This document shows, one piece after another, positions 1-5,172 of a stretch of DNA of 8,229 nt. Below the pieces are notes generated by a model. The model did not search any database and was not told the DNA's origin. It was given only the letters and a program-made list of their open reading frames with translations. The position numbers and the translations under genes were made by a program. This DNA is from an uncultured Ignavibacteria bacterium (GTDB lineage Bacteria > Bacteroidota > Ignavibacteria > SZUA-365): contig CAJXSA010000166.1 of the NCBI GenBank assembly GCA_913060595.1, positions 1-8,229 on the forward strand, in the 5' to 3' direction. Numbering within the stretch: position 1 is the stretch's first letter; each line of letters begins with the position of its first letter.

Positions 1-540
1 ATTGTACAAGATACCGCTGGCGGCTTTCAGACCGTATGCCTCACGGTAATTCCGGGTCAGGTCGAAACCGGCCACCTTGGTGATGCCATATGCGCTGCGC
101 GGGTGGAAGGGAGTGTCCTCGTTCTGCGGTGTTTCGCGCACCTTGCCGAACATCTCGCTGGATCCAGCGAAATAGAAGCGGCATTCCGGGGCATTCTCCT
201 TGATGGAGGACAGCAAATAATGTGTGCCGTTGATGTTCGTGTTGAACGTCGAGAATTCGTCCTCGAACGAATAGCTCACAAAACTCTGTGCGGCCAGGTG
301 ATAGCATTCGTCGGGTTCGATGTCTCTCACGACCTTAAAGAGGCTAGGGTAGCTCTCAAGCGATGCAGGGTGAATGTGTATGTCATTCAGCAGATGTTGA
401 ATGCGGCCCAGTCGCTGAGTCGGGGCTTCGATGGCCACGCGGCGCACGATGCCGTGTACCTCATACCCCTTCTCAAGAAGCAGTTCCGCAAGATAGCTGC
501 CGTCCTGTCCGGTGATGCCGGTGATGAGTGCTTTTTTCAT
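1..540 (-). CDS. gmd: GDP-mannose 4,6-dehydratase, N-terminal 180 residues (cut by window edge)
   Basis: Cytoplasmic short-chain dehydrogenase/reductase that converts GDP-D-mannose to GDP-4-keto-6-deoxy-D-mannose, the precursor of GDP-fucose, GDP-rhamnose and related sugars for surface polysaccharide. Seen directly: it starts MKKALITGITGQDGSYLAEL, with the NADP-binding GxTGxxG motif at residues 8-14; HLAAQSFV at 81-88; FAGSSEMFG at 124-132; and the catalytic pair in SAYGITK (Tyr151, Lys155). The Glu129 region reads SSE where E. coli Gmd has TSE, a conservative Ser-for-Thr change. The family is usually about 320-370 residues, so roughly the C-terminal half lies left of the window. The ATG at 540 is the only reasonable start because the fold begins immediately. 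There is no Shine-Dalgarno. It follows the NusG-like gene by 23 bp and is probably co-transcribed with it. GDP-4-keto-6-deoxymannose reductase or glycosyltransferases are expected further left (inference). Confidence 0.95.
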   Translation of the reverse strand, partial: MKKALITGITGQDGSYLAELLLEKGYEVHGIVRRVAIEAPTQRLGRIQHLLNDIHIHPASLESYPSLFKVVRDIEPDECYHLAAQSFVSYSFEDEFSTFNTNINGTHYLLSSIKENAPECRFYFAGSSEMFGKVRETPQNEDTPFHPRSAYGITKVAGFDLTRNYREAYGLKAASGILYN

Positions 541-563
541 TGTCTGATTGGATCAGTTATTGG

Positions 564-1067
564 TCAATTTGCTATAATTTCCCCCATCCCCACCTCCACG
601 ATCAGCGACTGCTGTATGGACTCAATGGTCACCGCCACGCGCTTTTCACCGCGGTATTCTACCATGCGGCCGTGCATGCCGGTGAGTGGACCGTGGATAA
701 CGCGAACTGGGGTGCCAGGTTCGAGGCGCTGTGAGGTGACCACGAGGTCCTCAGCGTTGGCCACGGCCAGGCGTAGACTATTGATGACGTCCTGCCGCAC
801 TTCTGCAAGCACCCCGGAAAAGTGCACATATTTCATGGCTCCCGCAACGTCAAACGCCGCGATGCGCTCACGCTCGTCACAGTGCACGAAGAGATAGCCC
901 GGGAACAGCGGCACGATGACTTTCTTCTTCCGGTCGCTCCAGATCCGCACCTCCTCCCGCAGCGGCAGGAAATTCTCTATGCCCTTCTCCGTCAGCTGGG
1001 CCTCCACCTTCTTCTCCCACCTGGGGCGGACGTACAGGACGCGCCATTTCCGTGTGCCTGCTGTCAT
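564..1067 (-). CDS. NusG-family specialised transcription antiterminator (UpxY/RfaH-like)
   Basis: 167-residue NusG paralogue expected to bind RNA polymerase and favour read-through of long polysaccharide operons. Seen: an N-terminal NGN domain at about residues 7-110 (WRVLYVRPRWEKKVEAQL, then FLPLREEV and the typical VPLFPGYLFVH at about 52-62), followed by a KOW segment at about 115-140 (LEPGTPVRVIHGPLTGMHG). It lacks the acidic N-terminus and the secE/rplK/rplA neighbours expected of housekeeping nusG, and it sits directly before gmd. That placement is the established one for UpxY-type regulators in Bacteroidetes capsule loci and for RfaH-like factors elsewhere. The ATG at 1067 is chosen because the NGN fold starts six residues later. 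The frame stays open upstream to 1325, but that extension is compositionally odd and runs through an inverted repeat. No Shine-Dalgarno is visible. Target specificity (an ops-like site) cannot be told from this window. Confidence 0.9.
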   Translation of the reverse strand: MTAGTRKWRVLYVRPRWEKKVEAQLTEKGIENFLPLREEVRIWSDRKKKVIVPLFPGYLFVHCDERERIAAFDVAGAMKYVHFSGVLAEVRQDVINSLRLAVANAEDLVVTSQRLEPGTPVRVIHGPLTGMHGRMVEYRGEKRVAVTIESIQQSLIVEVGMGEIIAN

Positions 1068-1085
1068 CGGGGGGCAACCAGTTTG

Positions 1086-1180
1086 AACAACGAAGACAAC
1101 GAAGGGAGCGAAGGATAGTATTGCGACCGAGCTGCTCGGTGCCTGAAAAAACCTTCGTTCACTTCGTTTCCTTCGTTGTT
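1086..1180. repeat. Long inverted repeat with 9-nt periodic arms, next to the NusG-like start
   Basis: Arms 1086-1114 and 1152-1180 are 29 nt each and match at 25 of 29 positions when one is reverse-complemented (hand alignment). Each arm is itself made of three units of about 9 nt built on AACGAAG (CTTCGTT in the other arm). The 37-nt loop holds a second perfect stem, ACCGAG (1126-1131) and CTCGGT (1135-1140), with a 3-nt turn. The outer arm ends 18 bp from the NusG-like start codon, so the structure would lie in that gene's leader RNA. No U-tract follows the stem, so a classical intrinsic terminator is not supported. Confidence 0.75.
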
Positions 1181-1316
1181 CCTTATTCTCACTCGCTTGG
1201 TGCGAGCATCTGGGTAGGTACGGCTCCGCCAATTCAGTCCCATTCTGGGATGAAGCGGCATGCGAATGTACCCCACCGGTGACTCCTCTTTCGAAAAGGA
1301 GCGGGGGTCTATATGG

Positions 1317-1362
1317 AAAGAACACCGCATCGGGTCATACTTCGACCGCCGCGGTGTTCCTT
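1317..1362. repeat. Inverted repeat, 12-nt arms, 22-nt loop
   Basis: AAAGAACACCGC at 1317-1328 pairs with GCGGTGTTCCTT at 1351-1362, with 11 of 12 positions complementary; the inner 8 bp are perfect. It lies in the gene-free leader of the NusG-like/gmd operon. It could be a leader hairpin, a regulator-binding site or a remnant of an inserted element; the sequence does not decide between these. Confidence 0.5.
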
Positions 1363-1372
1363 AAACTTGTCG

Positions 1373-1480
1373 TGTTCTCCGGGCTTGAGCGCGCTGCGCG
1401 AACGGCAGAATATCCTTCCCCGCCGTCGATGTCCGCAGCTCCTTTGCTCCTCCACTCACCTTCCCAGCCCGCGGAGAACA
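1373..1480. repeat. Spaced inverted repeat, perfect 9-bp arms
   Basis: TGTTCTCCG at 1373-1381 and CGGAGAACA at 1472-1480 are perfect reverse complements about 90 nt apart. Allowing a 2-nt bulge, pairing continues into GGC and GCC inside the arms. A short GC-rich self-complementary stretch, GCGCGCTGCGCG, lies between them near 1390-1401. With no gene inside, this could be a larger RNA fold or a small decayed element with inverted ends. Evidence is limited to the complementarity. Confidence 0.35.
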
Positions 1481-1541
1481 TCTATTCATAAAGCATCCAA
1501 ATTGCGAAAGTATGAACCTCTGTCCAAACATCCCGAGGTCA

Positions 1542-1596
1542 ACGAAGGAGTCGTTATTGAAGTCCCTTCGTGACTTCGTGCCTTTGTGCCTTCGTG
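1542..1596. repeat. Octamer array plus short inverted repeat past the BFN-UVR stop
   Basis: Four in-register octamers of the type CYTYGTG with one variable base occupy 1565-1596: CCTTCGTG, ACTTCGTG, CCTTTGTG, CCTTCGTG. ACGAAGG at 1542-1548 is complementary to the first unit, so a stem can form across a loop of about 16 nt. The array ends 14 bp from the stop codon of the minus-strand BFN-UVR gene. The same octamer type recurs at 3346-3377. It could act as a transcript-end structure, but no U-tract supports a terminator. Confidence 0.65.
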
Positions 1597-1610
1597 CTGC
1601 ACAAGAATCT

Positions 1611-2180
1611 TCAATCACCACTCTGCAGGCGCAGGATCTCATCCCGCAGCCGCGCGGCCAGCTCGTAATCCTCCTTCTGTATCGCTTCCTCCATCTTGTC
1701 CTTCAGCTCGTTGAGCTTCTTTTCCCGCGGCTCCACGTAGGTGTCCGCGTTCACGGCTTCGCCGAGATCCTCGCCCTCCGGTGTGAAACCGGCCTCTGCG
1801 AGCACCTCGTCGCTGACGAAGATGGGGATGTTGTAGCGTACAGCGAGGGCGATGGCGTCGGAGGGACGCGAGTCCACCTCGTCGCCGACGGCCGTGTCTA
1901 TGCTCAGGCGGGCATAGAACGTGCCTTCTTTCAGCTCGGTGATGGTCACTTCGGTGATGTTGTAGCCGAGCGTGTCCACCACGTCCTTGAACAGATCATG
2001 CGTCATCGGCCGCGGGGGCTTGATGCCCTCGATCTCCAGCGCAATGGCCTGCGCCTCGAAGGCCCCGATGATTATCGGCAGCCGCCGCGCACCCTCCACC
2101 TCCCGCAGGATGAGCGCATACGCGCCCCCCGAAGAGGTGGATGTGGAGAGACCGAGTATTTCGACGCGGATTTTGTTCAT
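1611..2180 (-). CDS. BFN (DUF151) domain protein with C-terminal UVR motif
   Basis: 189-residue cytoplasmic protein. Residues about 1-133 form a bifunctional-nuclease (DUF151) domain, recognised by RVEILGLSTSTSSGGAYALI, the RRLPIIIGAFEAQAIA stretch, MTHDLF, and VDSRPSDAIALAVRYNIPIF. Residues about 154-187 form a UVR motif (ELKDKMEEAIQKEDYELAAR), a coiled-coil hairpin known from UvrB/UvrC and ClpC/McsA-type proteins. BFN proteins have been reported to have DNase and RNase activity in plants and are of uncertain role in bacteria; the BFN-UVR fusion is a common bacterial architecture. The ATG at 2180 is chosen because the domain starts at once; the frame upstream to 2240 only reads through an inverted repeat. 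There is no Shine-Dalgarno. It follows etfA by 87 bp, with no separate promoter visible, so it may share the etf transcript. Confidence 0.88.
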   Translation of the reverse strand: MNKIRVEILGLSTSTSSGGAYALILREVEGARRLPIIIGAFEAQAIALEIEGIKPPRPMTHDLFKDVVDTLGYNITEVTITELKEGTFYARLSIDTAVGDEVDSRPSDAIALAVRYNIPIFVSDEVLAEAGFTPEGEDLGEAVNADTYVEPREKKLNELKDKMEEAIQKEDYELAARLRDEILRLQSGD

Positions 2181-2185
2181 AATGT

Positions 2186-2265
2186 CGTGAAGAGGTGAAG
2201 GGGTGAAGAGGTAAAGTGGATAAGAGGCGTCTTGCTTCACCTCTTTACCTCTTCACCCCTTTACG
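2186..2265. repeat. Long inverted repeat of GTRAAGNG octamers filling the etfA/BFN gap
   Basis: Arms 2186-2216 and 2235-2265 are 31 nt each and match at 26 of 31 positions by hand alignment. All five differences are A/G changes, so several would still form G-U pairs in RNA. Arm one reads as in-register octamers: GTGAAGAG (2187), GTGAAGGG (2195), GTGAAGAG (2203), GTAAAGTG (2211). The loop is 18 nt. The element begins 5 bp from the BFN-UVR start codon and ends 2 bp from the etfA stop codon, so it occupies essentially the whole gap. A single-arm copy of the same 31-mer, 29 of 31 identical to arm one, lies at 3284-3314. Confidence 0.85.
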
Positions 2266-2267
2266 AT

Positions 2268-3239
2268 TCAACTTCCGATGTGGTTTTTCAACTCCTCAGT
2301 TAGCGCCGGCACCACTTCAAACACATCACCCACGATACCGTAGTCGGCAACCTGGAAGATGGGGGCGTCTTTGTCCTTGTTCACGGCGACGATGCACTTG
2401 CTCGAGGACATGCCCGCGAGGTGCTGGATGGCGCCGCTGATGCCGAGGGCCACGTAGAGGTTCGGGGAGACGGTCTTGCCCGTCTGGCCGACCTGCTCGG
2501 CGTGGGGACGCCAGCCGGCGTCGACCACGGCACGGGATGCGCCCGTGGCGGCGCCGAGAACTTCGGCGAGTCCTTCGACCAGCTGCCAGTGCTCAGGCCC
2601 CTGCAGGCCGCGTCCGCCGGACACGATGTTCACCGCCTCGGTGACATCCAGCTTGCCGCTCGCGATGGAGGTGCCCGTGGATTTGGTCACGAAGTCCTCA
2701 TCGCCCAGCTCGGGCGCGAATGCTTCGACGGCAGCCTCGTCACCGCCCGCTTCTCCGGCGGAGAACACGTTAGGACGCAGGGTGAATACTTTCTTCGCGC
2801 TGTTAATTTTGACCTTGATGAGGGCTTTGCCGGCGTACACCGGGCGCACGGCCGTGATGTCACCGCCGTCCACGCTGATGTCCGTCACGTCCGGCGCGAC
2901 CGCACCGTCCATGCGCACGGCCAGGCGCGGAGCGAGATCCTTGCCCAGGGCCGTCGCGGGCATCATCACCACGTCCGACCCTTCCTTCTCCGCCGCCTGC
3001 GCCACCGCTTTCACGTATGCGCCGTTGGCGTAGAGGTTCAGGCGATCGTCGGCGATATGCAGGGTCTTCGCGGCGCCGTAGCCGCCCATGCCCTTCGCCG
3101 CCGCTTCGTCGGCGCCGAACAGCACCGCCGTCACCGTGGTGCCCATCTCACCGGCGATCTTCGCCGCGGTCCGCACCGCCTCATAACTGGCTTTCTTGAC
3201 CTTGCCGTCTCGTTGTTCGGTTACTACCAGGATGCTCAT
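2268..3239 (-). CDS. etfA: Electron transfer flavoprotein, alpha subunit
   Basis: 323-residue FAD-binding subunit of the soluble EtfAB heterodimer, which takes electrons from acyl-CoA dehydrogenases and related flavoenzymes and passes them to the quinone pool via ETF:quinone oxidoreductase. Seen: an N-terminal alpha/beta domain (MSILVVTEQRDGKVKKASYE onward), then the C-terminal FAD domain with SGGRGL at 207-212, the conserved Arg236 in ASRAVVDAGW, GQTGKTVSPNLYVALGISGA at 251-270, HLAGM at 273-277, and DAPIFQVADYGIVGD at 291-305. Length and motifs are those of a complete, canonical EtfA. The ATG at 3239 fits the family start exactly; no Shine-Dalgarno. It lies 146 bp downstream of etfB, a wider gap than usual and filled with octamer repeats. 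No dehydrogenase gene is visible in the window to show the electron donor. Confidence 0.97.
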   Translation of the reverse strand: MSILVVTEQRDGKVKKASYEAVRTAAKIAGEMGTTVTAVLFGADEAAAKGMGGYGAAKTLHIADDRLNLYANGAYVKAVAQAAEKEGSDVVMMPATALGKDLAPRLAVRMDGAVAPDVTDISVDGGDITAVRPVYAGKALIKVKINSAKKVFTLRPNVFSAGEAGGDEAAVEAFAPELGDEDFVTKSTGTSIASGKLDVTEAVNIVSGGRGLQGPEHWQLVEGLAEVLGAATGASRAVVDAGWRPHAEQVGQTGKTVSPNLYVALGISGAIQHLAGMSSSKCIVAVNKDKDAPIFQVADYGIVGDVFEVVPALTEELKNHIGS

Positions 3240-3269
3240 AGTCTATAGATCTGAATGTTCGTAGAAATC

Positions 3270-3314
3270 GTAAAGTGTAAAGTCGTGAAGAGGTGAAGGG
3301 GTAAAGAGGTGAAG
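3270..3314. repeat. GTRAAGNG octamer array between etfB and etfA
   Basis: Consecutive units GTAAAGT (3270, 7 nt), GTAAAGTC (3277), GTGAAGAG (3285), GTGAAGGG (3293), GTAAAGAG (3301), GTGAAG (3309). The 31-mer 3284-3314 matches the first arm of the 2186-2265 inverted repeat at 29 of 31 positions. No matching opposite arm lies beside it, so this copy is single-sided. It is in the 5' leader of etfA within the presumed etfBA transcript. Confidence 0.75.
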
Positions 3315-3345
3315 CAACCTTCGCTCTTCCTATTTGTCAAAATCT

Positions 3346-3377
3346 CTTGGTGGCTTCGAGTCTTTGTGTCTTGGTGA
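3346..3377. repeat. CTTNGTGN octamer array next to the etfB stop
   Basis: Four in-register octamers: CTTGGTGG (3346), CTTCGAGT (3354), CTTTGTGT (3362), CTTGGTGA (3370). It ends 8 bp from the etfB stop codon. The unit is the same type as the array at 1565-1596, which also sits just past a minus-strand stop codon. Confidence 0.6.
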
Positions 3378-3385
3378 TCCCAAGA

Positions 3386-4135
3386 TCAAATGACTTTTGC
3401 TTCCTCGTGGAGGAGGCGGACGAGCTCTTTGACGGCGTCGGGGCCTTCGCCGACGATTTTGCCAGCTTCCTTGATCGGCGGTTTGCTCATTTCGAGCACT
3501 TCCACCCGGTTTTCATACGGTACCGGCTCGACGTCCTCGATGGGCTTGCGCTTGGCCTGCATGATGCCCTGCAGCTTGGGATAGCGGGGCTCGTTGAGGC
3601 CTTTCTGGGCCGAAATCACGGCCGGGAGCTTGCTGGTGATCGTTTCCTGTCCGCCCTCGATGTCGCGTTCGGCGGTGAAACTGCCGTCCTCGGCGATATC
3701 CAGCTTCGCGGCCACGGAGACCGACGGAATGCTCAGCATCTCACCGAGCAGACCGCTCATCTGCCAGCCGTCGTAGTCGATGGACTGCCGGCCGCAGAAC
3801 ACCACGTCCGCCGCGCGATCCTTGAGCGCATCGGCGATGGCTTTCGCCGTGCCGAAGCTGTCGCGGGGCTCCGCGGCGACCACGTGGAGGCCCTTGTCGG
3901 CGCCCATGGCCAGTCCCTTGCGGATGGTTTCCTTGACCGCATCCGGTCCCACGCACACGATGGTCACTTCCCCGCCGCGGGCTTCCTTGAGCTGCAGTCC
4001 GGCCTCGACGGCGTACTCGTCGTAGGGATTGAGAATGTACGTGACCCCCGCGGGATCAATCGCTTTTCCGTCGCCTCCCACCTGCACTTTCGTGGTCGTG
4101 TCAGGCACATGGCTGACGCACACAAAAATATTCAT
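3386..4135 (-). CDS. etfB: Electron transfer flavoprotein, beta subunit
   Basis: 249-residue partner of EtfA; the beta subunit binds AMP and carries the loop that docks on partner dehydrogenases. Seen: MNIFVCVSHVPDTTTKVQV at the N-terminus, the ILNPYDEYAVEAGLQLKE nucleotide-site region at 34-51, GADKGLHV at 78-85, FCGRQSIDYDGWQMSG at 113-128, and the family signature running from PAVISAQKGLNEPRY (171-185) through the docking loop to MQAKRKP at about 192-198. Length is typical and the protein is complete. The ATG at 4135 matches the usual family start; a weak AGGA lies 6 nt upstream. A Bacteroidetes-type promoter is at 4178-4209, giving a predicted leader of about 36 nt, so etfB is the first gene of a likely etfB-etfA-BFN transcript. 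Confidence 0.97.
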   Translation of the reverse strand: MNIFVCVSHVPDTTTKVQVGGDGKAIDPAGVTYILNPYDEYAVEAGLQLKEARGGEVTIVCVGPDAVKETIRKGLAMGADKGLHVVAAEPRDSFGTAKAIADALKDRAADVVFCGRQSIDYDGWQMSGLLGEMLSIPSVSVAAKLDIAEDGSFTAERDIEGGQETITSKLPAVISAQKGLNEPRYPKLQGIMQAKRKPIEDVEPVPYENRVEVLEMSKPPIKEAGKIVGEGPDAVKELVRLLHEEAKVI

Positions 4136-4177
4136 CGATCGTCCTGTACTGCGTTTTACGTATGGTTCACATTAGTT

Positions 4178-4209
4178 CAAATATATCAGGGGCATGGGTG
4201 TTTTCCAAA
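4178..4209 (-). promoter_or_regulatory. Bacteroidetes-type housekeeping promoter of etfB
   Basis: Reading the minus strand, TTTG (4209-4206) is followed after 20 nt by TATATTTG (4185-4178). This fits the known Bacteroidetes -33/-7 consensus (TTTG, about 19-21 nt, TAnnTTTG) without a mismatch in either element. The start of transcription would be near 4170, about 35 nt before the etfB ATG. The same DNA shows no good E. coli-style -35/-10 pair. This is also the best taxonomic clue in the window. Confidence 0.7.
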
Positions 4210-4210
4210 G

Positions 4211-4344
4211 ACCGGGGTGGGGAAAGGCAACCACAGCGTACACAGAGTTTTGCACAAAGGGCACAAAGGATTTTTTTCATTTTTCTTTGTGAACTCTGTG
4301 CTTCCTTTGTGGACATTGTGGTTGCCTTTCCTCGCCTTCCCGGT
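4211..4344. repeat. Large palindromic element with perfect 15-bp repeats and CACAAAGG units
   Basis: GGAAAGGCAACCACA at 4221-4235 and its exact reverse complement at 4317-4331 bracket an imperfect inverted repeat whose arms are built of CACARAG units, including a perfect 9-nt tandem GCACAAAGG at 4252-4260 and 4261-4269. The loop is A/T-rich with a T-run near 4271-4277. Weaker symmetry extends outward to ACCGGG (4211-4216) and CCCGGT (4339-4344). It lies between the stop codon of the candidate anti-sigma gene (4369) and the etfB promoter (4209). It could separate the two transcripts or be a small mobile-type repeat; no clear target-site duplication was seen. Confidence 0.75.
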
Positions 4345-4368
4345 TGCCTGTATTTCCCCTGATACGGC

Positions 4369-5172
4369 CTATTCTGATGAGGATATGGGGTGCTGTCTCA
4401 GCAGCCGCTTCAGTGCCGCGGCAGCATCCTCCTGGCCCAACAGCGAAGCACGATGGAAACAGGCTGCGGCATCGCGGAACAGGCCCTGCATTTCATAGGC
4501 CCCACCCGCCACATAAAACAGATCCGCATCAAGACTGTCAATCGTAAGTCCGCGATGCAATGCAAAATCGACCTTTCGGAAATCCTCCTCCGGTGTGATG
4601 CTGCGCAGCCGCTGCAGCCAGTAATCCATGCTCTGTTGCTTCAATTCCGTCACCCCGAATGCCTGTGGCTCATCCTGGTCCTCCCGCGTGGTTATCCGGG
4701 CCAGCAGGCTATCCAACCAACTGTCCAGTGCTCTCGTCACCCCTGTCGTAGGCGGGACCGACTCCGCAGATTGTTCCCCGGTCATGGTCGTATCGGTGTC
4801 GGGCAGGTGACGGGGTGCCTCCTCTCCGACAGGACGCTCCGATGCCAGTTCAGTACCCGGCGGCATGCCCAAATCGTCCATTAGCCAAACAGCCATGAAG
4901 ACGAGTACAGCGGCCGCAGCAACGGCAAGTCCTGGGACGAGGATTCGATGGTAGTTCCCTCGTGAGTATGGAAAAACCGAACGCATGCGCTCCAGCCATG
5001 TCCAGTCATGCCGCTGTTCTGTCTTCAGGTCCTCGATTCGATGCTGAAAATCCTCCATGAGGTTTGGCGGAGGACTCGGCGGTTCATGCGTGAAGAGTTC
5101 GCGCAGGCTCTCGCGATCCTGTTCCTCTTCCTCATGAGATATCATCTCGTCTCTGTCCTTACGTATCCTCAT
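4369..5172 (-). CDS. One-span membrane protein, candidate anti-sigma factor with TPR-like C-terminus
   Basis: 267 residues, family not firmly recognised. Seen: a highly charged N-terminal region (1-76) containing PPSPPPNLMEDFQHRIEDLK, a layout like the cytoplasmic sigma-binding part of Bacteroidetes anti-sigma factors. One hydrophobic span follows at about 77-98 (ILVPGLAVAAAAVLVFMAVW), preceded by Arg/His and followed by Asp, so the N-terminus is predicted inside. A low-complexity acidic linker covers about 100-145, and a helical C-terminal part includes a TPR-like pair at about 215-262 (DADLFYVAGGAYEMQGLFRD). It has a single cysteine (239), so it is not a zinc-binding ZAS-type anti-sigma factor. 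The start codon overlaps the sigma-factor stop as ATGA, implying translational coupling and supporting the start at 5172 over the internal Met10. The anti-sigma role is inferred from topology and coupling, not from a proven domain. Confidence 0.8.
   Translation of the reverse strand: MRIRKDRDEMISHEEEEQDRESLRELFTHEPPSPPPNLMEDFQHRIEDLKTEQRHDWTWLERMRSVFPYSRGNYHRILVPGLAVAAAAVLVFMAVWLMDDLGMPPGTELASERPVGEEAPRHLPDTDTTMTGEQSAESVPPTTGVTRALDSWLDSLLARITTREDQDEPQAFGVTELKQQSMDYWLQRLRSITPEEDFRKVDFALHRGLTIDSLDADLFYVAGGAYEMQGLFRDAAACFHRASLLGQEDAAAALKRLLRQHPISSSE

Larger units (their letters stand above)
1068..1610. other. Gene-free region upstream of the NusG-like gene
   Basis: A 543-bp gap between the BFN-UVR gene and the NusG-like gene. 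Open frames on both strands here have no recognisable protein features. The region contains an octamer array just past the BFN-UVR stop, a pair of 9-bp inverted repeats, a 12-bp inverted repeat, and a long inverted repeat close to the NusG-like start codon. It presumably carries the promoter and leader RNA of the polysaccharide operon. I found no convincing TAnnTTTG box on the minus strand. Confidence 0.6.

Noticed and set aside
103..897. Plus-strand open frame across gmd and the NusG-like gene
   Set aside because: It spans two real minus-strand genes and the gap between them, with no family features of its own.
1068..1325. N-terminal extension of the NusG-like protein to an upstream start at 1325
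   Set aside because: The added residues have no NusG homology, are low-complexity and read through the inverted repeat at 1086-1180.
2181..2240. N-terminal extension of the BFN-UVR protein to 2240
   Set aside because: The extra codons are a translation of the octamer palindrome; the BFN fold starts right after the ATG at 2180.
2186..2265. Rho-independent terminator
   Set aside because: The stem is long but is not followed by a U-tract on either strand, and its arms are purine/pyrimidine periodic rather than a compact GC stem.
2421..3248. Long plus-strand open frame antisense to etfA
   Set aside because: Composition is a mirror of etfA with no recognisable domain; etfA is complete and canonical.
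3270..3377. CRISPR-like array
   Set aside because: The units are 8 nt, directly abutting and degenerate; there are no 20-40-nt repeats separated by unique spacers.
3347..4498. Long plus-strand open frame (383 codons) antisense to etfB
   Set aside because: It is rich in His/Arg/Asp strings typical of an antisense shadow of a GC-rich gene, and etfB on the other strand is unmistakable.
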